40,556 nucleotides of DNA. Source: Candidatus Lustribacter telmatis (GTDB lineage Bacteria > Vulcanimicrobiota > Vulcanimicrobiia > Vulcanimicrobiales > Vulcanimicrobiaceae). The stretch is from contig PLRU01000012.1 in assembly GCA_003164045.1 (NCBI GenBank), positions 1-40,556 on the forward strand, read 5' to 3'. The translations under genes were made by a program, and so were the position numbers. The notes under the pieces are model-generated. The model was not told where the DNA came from. It did not search any database and saw only the letters and a program-made list of their open reading frames with translations. This document shows, piece after piece, positions 27,264-33,437 of the stretch; position 1 is the stretch's first letter; every line of letters starts with the position of its first letter.

Positions 27264-28090
27264 AGCACCTTTACCACAAGCGCTGCGACATCGTCGTGGA
27301 GGAGCTTATTGGAGTACTCGTAAGCGTGCCTGATCGCTTCGTCGGCTTGGCGTTCCGCATCGCAGGCCTGAAGCCTGACGATGATATCCGCGAACGCGCC
27401 GGCACCAAGAAATACCCCGCTCGCGTTGCGGGCCTCAGAGAACCCGTCTGTCACGGCGGCCACGATACTACCGGCATCTAACCCGATCACGGAGTGATCG
27501 AACTCGGCATCGCTGTCCGTGAGGCCGATGATCGGGCCCGTGACGCGAAGCGCCTGCACGCCCTGGCGAGCGATCAGAAACGCTGCGTCATGACCTGCCG
27601 AGACATATTGCATGGTGCGCCGGCTCGGTTCAATGATCGCGAAGAAGAGCGTAGCGAAGAATTCCTCGTCGGCTTCGAAGGCGCTATTTTCAATGCACAG
27701 CCGGTTGAGCGCGCGTACGCAGTCCCGGGCGTCGAAGCCGCGCGAAGCGTACGCACGCAAGGCGTGCTTTACGAGTCCGGCGTTTCGCGCGGCCGGCGCG
27801 CCATGCCCGCTGATATCCAGGACGGCTAGCGACGTGTAGCCGGTTCCGTAGTGGAAGACGTCCACGATGTCGCCGCCGAGGCGGAACTCGCCTTCAGTGC
27901 CGCGATAAGCACGGCCGATATCGAGACCCGGTAGATGGCATACCTGCGGCCCGTACAGGTTCCCGACGATGCGCCGCATTTCCAAGAACGCGATTTTGCA
28001 GGCTTCATCGCTAGCTGCGATAGGATGAGCGCCCAACCCCCACCCTCTCCGCGGAACCCGACCTTGGCGAGAATACACGGCTGCAATCAC
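27260..28090 (-). CDS. SpoIIE/RsbU-like PP2C-type serine phosphatase
   Basis: A protein of about 276 aa from GTG 28090. The SpoIIE-type phosphatase core has its metal aspartates in RLGGDIVDVF, LDISGHGAP, AVTDGFSEARN and the late LHDDVAALVV, so it appears active. Such phosphatases dephosphorylate anti-sigma-factor antagonists or similar partners in partner-switching pathways; no kinase or antagonist gene is seen here. The helix DEACKIAFLEMRRIVGNLYGPQ precedes the core, with no sensor domain, which is short for the family. The GTG overlaps the stop of a 33-codon ORF (GTGA), suggesting coupled translation from promoter element A. Frame upstream to 28222 also stays open but reads as non-protein sequence. 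Confidence 0.82.
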   Translation of the reverse strand: MIAAVYSRQGRVPRRGWGLGAHPIAASDEACKIAFLEMRRIVGNLYGPQVCHLPGLDIGRAYRGTEGEFRLGGDIVDVFHYGTGYTSLAVLDISGHGAPAARNAGLVKHALRAYASRGFDARDCVRALNRLCIENSAFEADEEFFATLFFAIIEPSRRTMQYVSAGHDAAFLIARQGVQALRVTGPIIGLTDSDAEFDHSVIGLDAGSIVAAVTDGFSEARNASGVFLGAGAFADIIVRLQACDAERQADEAIRHAYEYSNKLLHDDVAALVVKVL

Positions 28091-28188
28091 CGTCCTTGGC
28101 GAAAACCCAACGTGCCGATGTCGACGCTGATTGCAAGTGTCGAGCCGTCGTTCGCATTCGTTGGATTCGTTATGCCTGTGATAGTCAT
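28087..28188 (-). CDS. 33-aa upstream ORF resembling a lipoprotein fragment
   Basis: ATG 28186-28188 has a strong GAGAGGA four bases upstream. The 33-codon product contains NPTNANDGSTLAISVDIGTL and stops at TGA 28087-28089, which overlaps the phosphatase GTG. The matching part of the lipoprotein encoded at 28994-30352 reads NPTNKAVSTGLAISVDLGAV just after its lipobox region. So this looks like a remnant of a related lipoprotein gene that lost its signal peptide and body, or a leader peptide that couples translation to the phosphatase. Whether it is expressed as a functional peptide is unknown. Confidence 0.5.
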   Translation of the reverse strand: MTITGITNPTNANDGSTLAISVDIGTLGFRQGR

Positions 28189-28315
28189 TGGGTCCTCTCA
28201 ACTGGTTACTCCAGCCATTCAAATGGCCGGGGAATGTTCAAAGTACGGTCGCCTATAACGACGATTCATCGTGGTTGACGCCCTCCGAATACCTGCCGAC
28301 CGAAATGCTGGCACG

Positions 28316-28436
28316 TGCTTTTGTACACGCCTAAACGCCGATGCTTACAATCGACGAAAAAATCGAGCGGAACACAAAGCCGCCCGCAAAGTATATTGGA
28401 GCGGGGTTGAAGCGTCTGTAAACTAACGCTTCACAT
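28316..28436 (-). repeat. Leader repeat, copy A (121 bp)
   Basis: This copy matches 32308-32428 with about seven differences by eye (five substitutions, two single-base indels). It covers promoter element A and the first part of the leader transcribed toward the phosphatase. Read on the minus strand, GGCTTTGTG near the start can pair with TACAAAAGC near the end, and CGAT-TGTAAGC-ATCG gives an inner hairpin. Upstream-facing flanks differ, so the repeat is not part of a larger recent duplication of the whole region. Confidence 0.85.
28390..28436 (-). promoter_or_regulatory. Conserved promoter element A (upstream of the phosphatase unit)
   Basis: On the minus strand: ATGTGAAG, a seven-base gap ending in AG, TTTACAGACG, exactly 17 bp, then TATACT (28390-28395). 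CAGACG (28413-28418) occupies the -35 position. This copy also forms TGAAGCGT-N10-ACGCTTCA, an eight-base inverted repeat. Predicted transcription start about 28383. It is one base shorter than copies B to E between its two conserved blocks. Confidence 0.75.
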
Positions 28437-28455
28437 ACGCCCACCGAAGCTATGA

Positions 28456-28912
28456 ATGGCATACGCCGTGAGCGCAGCGGAGGTCGAAATCACGGTCGAT
28501 CGGATTGTCGAATTTCACCGCCGTTTGCTACTCCCGACGCGTCACGCGAAACATGCCGGTCGGATTCGCACCGTGCAGAATTGGATCGGGGCTCGCCGTA
28601 CAGCCCATTTGGCGCAGCGTTTGTCCTCTCTGCACGTTTTGCAACGACGACGCACTCCCAACGATCGCGCAAGCCGCGATCGCGCATGCGCAGTTCGAAA
28701 CGATTCATCCATTCGCAGACGAGAGTCGACTCGGTACGAGGGACTAGCCGATTCGCCTGTGGCGTTGTCGTCAACGAGCGAATCGGTGAGCCTGTTCGCC
28801 GTATCGTGCTCGCGAGCGGTGGCCGACGTCGAGGTGTTCGAGGCACGCGTCGAAGCGTTGCGTGGCGAATGGCGGGAACGGCTTGGGACTGCCGGAGCCG
28901 GCTACGCTAGAT
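28456..28912 (+). pseudogene. Decayed Fic-domain protein gene
   Basis: Three frames together spell a Fic protein. Frame 1 to about 28589 has EITVDRIVEFHRRLLLPTR and HAGRIRTVQNWIG; another frame, 28590-28625, has GSPYSPFGAAFV; a third, from 28622, has CNDDALPTIAQAAIAHAQFE and then TIHPFADESRLGTRD followed by TAG at 28745-28747. Frame 1 resumes at about 28786 with SRAVADVEVFEARVEALRGEWRERLG, like the helical C-terminus of Fic proteins. The Fic active site HPFxDGNGRxGR is reduced to HPFADESRLGTR, losing the glycines and arginines that bind ATP. At least two frameshifts and a stop make it non-functional. Intact relatives transfer AMP onto target proteins. Confidence 0.85.
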
Positions 28913-28941
28913 TCGTTGCAAAGCGGATCGCTAAAAAGAGC

Positions 28942-28967
28942 AGAGGCGCATCTTACGATGCGCCTCT
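28942..28967 (-). terminator. Intrinsic terminator of the first lipoprotein unit
   Basis: AGAGGCGCATC-TTAC-GATGCGCCTCT is a perfect 11-bp stem with a four-base loop. On the minus strand it lies 27 bases after the lipoprotein stop (28994) and is followed by GCTCTTTTTAG, giving the U-rich run. In the plus direction it has only weak T content, so it mainly serves the minus-strand unit; the decayed Fic gene lies just beyond it. Confidence 0.9.
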
Positions 28968-28993
28968 GAGATTCCGTGGGTAGGGTTGCGAGA

Positions 28994-30352
28994 TTATAAG
29001 CGGTGAACGCTACTCGGGCTGATGGTTATGGTGCCGGTGCTGGTGGGATAGACGGTCACCGTGTCCTTTAAGGTTGAGAACGTTCCATTCTCGATGATCA
29101 AGGTGCACGGCACCGTTTGACCGGAGCTAGTCGGGTAGTTAATAACTATCGGCGTCACGCCGTTCGGCGTCCCTGACGGGCTATTGATTGTGTATATAGG
29201 TGTGCTACCTGTGCCGGCGGTGTCGCAGGTTCCACCACCCGTTACCGCTTTCGAGGTTTCGTTGATCGCGGTGACATCGAGTTCGAACGTGGTGCTGGCG
29301 GTGCTGCCGTTGAAGACCACGATCGATGATGCATCGTTGTTCGGCTGGGCCGTTAGCGCGTCAATTGTGTAAAGTGATGCTCCGGAGTTCGGCGGGTAGT
29401 AGTACCACGAGTTCGTGCCACCGAACGCCGAGCCGTTCACTGTCGCGTCTCCCGGATTGGCGGTCGCAGGCAACTCCAGCCGAGTGAGTGGGATCGTGAA
29501 AGCCGTCGTTGCAGAGGTAATTGAACCAACTGCGGCGTTGTATGCGGTTTCGGTTGCGCTCGTATGGCTGACGTTCTTGGTGTACGCTGCCTGCACGGTT
29601 ATCGCATCGCCGGAAACCTGTGCGCCGGTGTAACTGAAGTCGTAAGGGGTGTCGGCGTACGAGCCCGCTGATTGCGACGCTTGGGTAACGGAGTAACTCG
29701 GCAGCGTCGAGACCGCCACGGTTCCGAATAGGTTCGTCGTGTCAATCGGCGTGCTGATGGCATTGTCGTTTAGGGAGCCGACATCGACCGTGGCGATTTG
29801 GGCATGAGAGCTGCCATCTTCTGGGAAACTATTAATGGCACCACTACCGCCCGCGTAAGACCCGCCGAACGAAGTCGCGACCGGCGTGAGGGTGAAGTCC
29901 AGCGGAGTCACTGTCGAGAGGGTGACCGCAACGCCGGTTTGCGGGACGGAGTATCCAACGATGGCCGACGTGCTGCTGCCGTTGTTCGTCGACACCGTAA
30001 CGGTATGGCTACCGGCATTGGCAGCAATGCTGCATGTGACGGCGGTCGGGTAAGTACCGCTGCATGAGCCTGACAGCGATGGAGTCAGTTCAAACGTCTG
30101 GGTGGCGTTGCTGTCGATGGTCACGTCCAAATATGTGACATCCGTGGTGATTTGTTGGATCGAGCGGAGTTTGGACGCAGCCTTTACTGCGCCGAGGTCA
30201 ACGCTGATCGCAAGGCCGGTGCTGACGGCTTTATTGGTCGGATTCGTCGTGTTGGGGAGATTCGACGACGTTGATCCACCGCCGCCGCCGCCGGAGCAAC
30301 CCGCTAATAACGCGGCCACCCCAAGGGTCGTCAGGAGTTTCGGGATATGCAT
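28994..30352 (-). CDS. Ser/Thr-rich lipoprotein with Ig-like repeats (second gene of lipoprotein unit 1)
   Basis: A 452-aa exported protein. MHIPKLLTTLGVAALLAGC is a lipoprotein signal with lipobox LAGC (C19), followed by a Gly/Ser tether. The body is rich in Ser, Thr, Gly and Val with beta-type segments (HTVTVSTNNGSS, TLSTVTPLDFTLTPVATSF, and a late TLIIENGTFSTLKDTVTVYP), which resemble bacterial Ig-like or filamentous adhesin folds. Cysteines are few. Function is unknown; a surface or outer-membrane structural or adhesive role is inference. ATG 30352 has GAGGAA four bases upstream and is preferred over the 30421 start. It begins 28 bp after the partner gene and ends in a strong terminator. 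Confidence 0.75.
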   Translation of the reverse strand: MHIPKLLTTLGVAALLAGCSGGGGGGSTSSNLPNTTNPTNKAVSTGLAISVDLGAVKAASKLRSIQQITTDVTYLDVTIDSNATQTFELTPSLSGSCSGTYPTAVTCSIAANAGSHTVTVSTNNGSSTSAIVGYSVPQTGVAVTLSTVTPLDFTLTPVATSFGGSYAGGSGAINSFPEDGSSHAQIATVDVGSLNDNAISTPIDTTNLFGTVAVSTLPSYSVTQASQSAGSYADTPYDFSYTGAQVSGDAITVQAAYTKNVSHTSATETAYNAAVGSITSATTAFTIPLTRLELPATANPGDATVNGSAFGGTNSWYYYPPNSGASLYTIDALTAQPNNDASSIVVFNGSTASTTFELDVTAINETSKAVTGGGTCDTAGTGSTPIYTINSPSGTPNGVTPIVINYPTSSGQTVPCTLIIENGTFSTLKDTVTVYPTSTGTITISPSSVHRL

Positions 30353-30380
30353 GGGTTCCTCTTTAGGTAGATGAGACTCG

Positions 30381-31586
30381 TCACGGGGTGACCGTGATCG
30401 AGAGGCTGCCGACCCCGCCATCTAGTGCCGTAACGGACAAGGTTGTTGTCCCAGCCTGAACGCCCGTGATCGTGAAGGGAAAGACCTGAGGTGATGGTGA
30501 CGACGGTGAAGAGACCGGTGTCGGCGTCGGTGTCGAAGCGGGCGTTGGTGTCGGTGCCGGCGTCGATGTTGCGACTGAGGTCGGCGTCGTCGAGGGAACG
30601 GGGAATGGTGTGGGGACCGTCACGGTCGCGAGCGCGGGATTGGCGAACACCAATTGAAACGCGCCAACGTACACCGCCTCGCTGCAGCCAACCGACACGG
30701 TGTGATTGACAGCGACGACAACTGCCGCCGGAGAGCATACGACCGGGGCGGGTGTCGGCACGGTTATCGTAATCCCGATCGCGAGCGCGCTCGGAGTTGA
30801 AGTTGGAGTTGGTGTCGACGTTGACGCCGACGTCGGCGTGGGCATCGGTGGAGCTTGCGTCGGGACGGTCGTTGGTGAAACGGAGGGCGCGGGCGTCGGC
30901 TGCACGCTGGCTTGCGGAATCACGTACAACGCGAAATAGTAGTTGAGGCTGCCTGCGAGCGTGAACGGCGCGCGGTTCGGGGCGAACGCGAGCGTGCTGC
31001 CCGTCACCGTCGCCGGGCCCTCGAAGCGGTATTGCCACCCCAAGCTCGGGCGCGTCGGATCGTACAGCGCGAGATAGTAGTTCGCGTTCGCAAAGACGTC
31101 GGCCGACGGAATCGTGAACGAGAAGCCCGGCGCGGTTGGCAAAGTGAGCGCCGCCGTTGAGTAGATCTCGGTGTACAGCAGCATCGCCGCACCCGTCGGC
31201 AGCGCGGCCGTGCGGCGGTGCGCCTGCACGAACCGCGCGAGTGAGAGCGGCGGCGCCGACGACGGCGTGACGTTCGAGACGAGTACCGTCAGTTGCGTGG
31301 TCGTCGCAGTTTGCGGCAGCGGGAGGAGCATGGTCGGCGCGAATCCAGCGGCGGTCGGGAGCGCCACCGCCACCGGCGTCGACGTCACGCCCGCGGCAAG
31401 CAGGACAACGGGCTGCTGCTGCACCACCGTCACCGGCGCACTGCTCGGTATCGGTATGGGCGTTGGAGGCGGCGTCGCTTGTGACCCCACGGGGGTGGTA
31501 TTGGCCCCGCCACCGCAGTTCACGACCGCGAGGGCCCCCAGCACAACGAGCAGCGCGGGGACGAGCCGAAGCAGCTGCAACTTCAC
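30381..31586 (-). CDS. Pro/Thr-rich lipoprotein with C-terminal Big-like domain (first gene of unit 1)
   Basis: A 401-aa exported protein. The N-terminus (MKLQLLRLVPALLVVLGAL) ends in VVNC (C24), an atypical lipobox with Asn at -1, followed by a Gly/Pro-rich tether. A central domain (about 60-225) carries VLVSNVTPSSAPPLSLARF and YLALYDPTRPSLGWQYRFEG. A Pro/Thr/Ser repeat linker follows (about 230-275), then a Big2-like domain split by a second Pro/Thr/Ser run, ending GTTTLSVTALDGGVGSLSITV. It is clearly paralogous to the 33438-34505 product. The GTG 31586 is the first start after an in-frame stop; no good Shine-Dalgarno fits. Its leader runs about 310 bases back to element C. Confidence 0.75.
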   Translation of the reverse strand: MKLQLLRLVPALLVVLGALAVVNCGGGANTTPVGSQATPPPTPIPIPSSAPVTVVQQQPVVLLAAGVTSTPVAVALPTAAGFAPTMLLPLPQTATTTQLTVLVSNVTPSSAPPLSLARFVQAHRRTAALPTGAAMLLYTEIYSTAALTLPTAPGFSFTIPSADVFANANYYLALYDPTRPSLGWQYRFEGPATVTGSTLAFAPNRAPFTLAGSLNYYFALYVIPQASVQPTPAPSVSPTTVPTQAPPMPTPTSASTSTPTPTSTPSALAIGITITVPTPAPVVCSPAAVVVAVNHTVSVGCSEAVYVGAFQLVFANPALATVTVPTPFPVPSTTPTSVATSTPAPTPTPASTPTPTPVSSPSSPSPQVFPFTITGVQAGTTTLSVTALDGGVGSLSITVTP

Positions 31587-31647
31587 GCAGAGTCATGCCC
31601 TCGCCGACGGCAACAGTGTAAAACCGCTCAAGTCGGTCTCCTCGATA

Positions 31648-31677
31648 TTAGGGCTGGGTGTGCAGTTCGCGGAGCAT
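31648..31677 (-). CDS. Possible nine-aa leader peptide in the element C leader
   Basis: AAGGA lies four bases before ATG 31677, giving MLRELHTQP and then TAA. It is inside the long leader between element C and the lipoprotein start. A peptide this short cannot be recognised by sequence; support is the Shine-Dalgarno alone. It could be chance, or part of a translational control of the downstream gene. Confidence 0.25.
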   Translation of the reverse strand: MLRELHTQP

Positions 31678-31809
31678 TTTCGTCCTTTGTCCTCGCTCAC
31701 GTTCGACGGGCTCCCACGAAGAGAAAACCCCCTATAGAGAGAGCGATGCTGGCGCGCACCGTGAGACACGTTAGCAGCAACAGGACTCAAGAGAAATGAT
31801 CAAAATAGC

Positions 31810-31824
31810 GTCGCCTATAACGAC
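31810..31824 (-). repeat. 15-mer repeat in leader C (also in leaders A and B)
   Basis: GTCGCCTATAACGAC occurs here and at 28248-28262, and with one change (ATATCGAC) at 32278-32292. On the minus strand it reads GTCG-TTATAGG-CGAC, a four-base inverted repeat with a seven-base loop. In all three leaders it lies downstream of the conserved promoter element, 105 to 151 bases from CAGACG. Its role is unknown; a short RNA hairpin or a protein-binding site are both possible. Confidence 0.6.
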
Positions 31825-31905
31825 AAGATGACGGGCTTACCAACCGCACTGATGAACCGATCGTAATGACCGGTAACCGGAAGCAGAAAGCAAAGCCGCA
31901 CGCCG

Positions 31906-31953
31906 ACTATACAGCGGGTCTCGCCTCCCGTCTGTGAACCCGCCACTTCACAG
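31906..31953 (-). promoter_or_regulatory. Conserved promoter element C (upstream of lipoprotein unit 1)
   Basis: On the minus strand, TGTGAAG, an eight-base gap, TTCACAGACG (one change from TTTACAGACG), 17 bp, then TATAGT (31906-31911). CAGACG is at 31929-31934. It is the most diverged copy, with CTGTGAAG in place of ATGTGAAG. The predicted start near 31899 leaves a leader of about 310 bases before the lipoprotein GTG. Confidence 0.65.
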
Positions 31954-31980
31954 CGACCTGGGCAAAAACGCGCGTCCGCG

Positions 31981-32226
31981 TCATATCAACTTCTCCAGGG
32001 CGTACAGAATAGTATACTGGATAGTTTCTTTTGTTGTATCCGGGGCGAGTGTGATGCGCGATCCGCTAGTACGCTGGTCTATCAAACCGTTCGCGCACAT
32101 ACGGTCAGACTTACTTGGGGAATAGTATGCTGTCGGGTCGCGCCGGTCGTCAGTAAGGTACTCGACGTAACACTTCTGCGGCGCGCTCCATTCAAAGTGA
32201 CTGTTCGTTAGTATAACTGGCATCAT
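31981..32226 (-). CDS. Possible 81-aa protein with unusual composition
   Basis: ATG 32226 opens an 81-codon frame (MMPVILTNSHFEWSAPQKCY..., ending TILYALEKLI). It lies about 150 bases downstream of element B and just before element C, so each element would then serve one unit. The stretch is visibly AT-richer than neighbours and its product has a more ordinary amino-acid mix than shadow frames here. No Shine-Dalgarno is seen and no family is recognised. It may be a recently acquired gene or a chance frame in decayed DNA. Confidence 0.35.
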   Translation of the reverse strand: MMPVILTNSHFEWSAPQKCYVEYLTDDRRDPTAYYSPSKSDRMCANGLIDQRTSGSRITLAPDTTKETIQYTILYALEKLI

Positions 32227-32307
32227 TATTTGCGGACCATCTCTGCATGAGCGACCGCGCTTCTCGACGTGCCAACGGTCGCCTATATCGACGATTCATG
32301 CTGAACA

Positions 32308-32428
32308 TGCTTTTGTACGCGCCTAAACGCCGATGCTTACAATCGACGAAAAATGGAGCGGAACACAAAGCCGTCCGCAAAGTATATTGGAGCGGGGTTG
32401 AGGCGTCTGTAAATTTAACGCTTCACAT
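32308..32428 (-). repeat. Leader repeat, copy B (121 bp)
   Basis: Near-identical to 28316-28436. It covers promoter element B and the start of its leader. The similarity resumes farther downstream (32278-32292 with 28248-28262), but copy A carries about 40 extra bases between the two parts. On the minus strand the same outer pairing (GGCTTTGTG with TACAAAAGC) and the same inner hairpin CGAT-TGTAAGC-ATCG are preserved. Confidence 0.85.
32381..32428 (-). promoter_or_regulatory. Conserved promoter element B
   Basis: On the minus strand, ATGTGAAG, an eight-base gap, TTTACAGACG, 17 bp, TATACT (32381-32386). CAGACG is at 32404-32409. The stretch TGAAGCGT...ACGCCTCA is an inverted repeat with one mismatch. 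The only unit downstream before element C is the doubtful 81-codon frame ending at 31981. The stop of the second lipoprotein of unit 2 (32512) lies 84 bases upstream. Confidence 0.72.
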
Positions 32429-32511
32429 CCGCACGCGCTCGGAACCCGTGGTCGTCGAGGAAGTCGGGTGCGACGGCCCGCGAACGCCCGCCGCACCCGC
32501 TCGAAGTTATC

Positions 32512-33405
32512 TTATGTCCGGAGTAGCGACGAAACCGTTATCGTTGCCTGAGTACTGGTGATGTGCGTGTTCGTGTCGCAGTAATAGGTGGTGCCCCCAG
32601 ATTCGCTCAAAGTCGCCGGGTAACCGACACCAATCGTGGCCAGCTCGGCGCTCGTGAACTCGCCGGTAGTATCGCTGCCGGTCGGTTCGGTAATCGTAGT
32701 CGTGACGTTGAAATTAACGCTCGGCAGCAGGCACGTGGCGATAAACGAGTTGCTTGACGTAACCGTCGTGGTGCCCGGGGTCGGGGCAATCGTCCCATTC
32801 AAAGGAGCGCTCGACGTAAACACGAGACCGCCGGCCGAACCATTGTCGAAGACTCCCGGCGCCGCGATCGTATTGCCATCGAAGTCGGCGACGACAAAGC
32901 TTCCGGCGGTGCAGGCAGTCGTCGCGCCACTGCATGTTCCAGCGGTGAACGCCGCGCTTGCAGCGACTCCGTTGAGTACGAGTGCAACGTTGTTCGATCC
33001 GGTGGAAAGGGTTTGCTGAGTGTTCCCCTGGGAGAGAACGCACGGGATGCCGGCACAGCCGGTACCGTTGTCATCGAGCTCGACTCTGAAGTTGTGTGCT
33101 GCTGCGGTCGTGGGAACGTTGACCCACGTGCACGTGCCGGTAGTGCACGTGATGCGGGTGACTTGGGTGGCGTCGATGTACAATGTGGCCCTCGCCGTCG
33201 AGGCTGAGACGAACGCGGCCTTTCGGGCGCTCGATGTGCCGCTCGTCTGCGGCCGCACGACGGTCAGCGTGACGGAAGCCGGTCCCCCGGATTGCGGGAG
33301 CGTGTTGTTCGCGCCGGCGCCTGGGCCTGGACTCGAGCCGCCGCTGGAGCAAGCCGCAAGCGCGAGCGCGGCCAAGAGTGCCGGGACAAGGGTTCGCGGG
33401 TTCAT
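32512..33405 (-). CDS. Ser/Thr-rich lipoprotein (second gene of lipoprotein unit 2)
   Basis: A 297-aa exported protein with lipoprotein signal MNPRTLVPALLAALALAAC (lipobox LAAC, C19) and a Gly/Ser/Pro tether. The body has short beta-type segments and many Thr, Ser, Gly and Ala residues, with cysteine pairs (ITCTTGTCTW, CSGATTACTAG) that may form disulfides. Its position, size class and composition parallel the 28994-30352 product, though sequence identity looks low. Function unknown. ATG 33405 has AAAGGA six bases upstream and is better than the TTG at 33441. It starts 32 bp after the first gene of the unit. Confidence 0.75.
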   Translation of the reverse strand: MNPRTLVPALLAALALAACSSGGSSPGPGAGANNTLPQSGGPASVTLTVVRPQTSGTSSARKAAFVSASTARATLYIDATQVTRITCTTGTCTWVNVPTTAAAHNFRVELDDNGTGCAGIPCVLSQGNTQQTLSTGSNNVALVLNGVAASAAFTAGTCSGATTACTAGSFVVADFDGNTIAAPGVFDNGSAGGLVFTSSAPLNGTIAPTPGTTTVTSSNSFIATCLLPSVNFNVTTTITEPTGSDTTGEFTSAELATIGVGYPATLSESGGTTYYCDTNTHITSTQATITVSSLLRT

Positions 33406-33437
33406 ATGCTGTCCTTTTTGGCGTTGGAGGTGATGTG

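Noticed and set aside
28091..28222. Phosphatase start at TTG 28222
   Set aside because: The extra 44 residues are unlike protein sequence and overlap the Shine-Dalgarno and the short ORF; the GTG at 28090 is coupled to the ORF stop.
28316..28436. Leader repeat as a known cyclic di-GMP riboswitch
   Set aside because: On the plus strand ACAAAGCC and GCGGGGTT recall pieces of the GEMM class I consensus, but the order and the tetraloop-receptor parts do not fit, and the units it would control lie on the other strand.
28413..28436. Element A inverted repeat TGAAGCGT-N10-ACGCTTCA as a terminator
   Set aside because: The stem is not kept in copies C, D and E, while the sequence CTGTAAA and CTTCACA is; no T-run follows. 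A DNA-binding site fits better.
28418..28436. CRP/FNR-type site in the elements (TGTGA...)
   Set aside because: The arms TGTGAA and TTTACA are too far apart for the TGTGA-N6-TCACA pattern and the spacing varies by one base among copies.
30331..31596. 421-aa minus-strand frame over the first lipoprotein gene
   Set aside because: It is a different frame of the same DNA, with Arg/Ala/Gly-rich sequence and no signal or domain; the 401-aa frame has a signal, linker and Big-like end.
32430..32511. GC-rich hairpin after lipoprotein unit 2 as a terminator
   Set aside because: GGGTGCG and CGCACCC pair over an 18-base loop, but no T-run follows on the minus strand.
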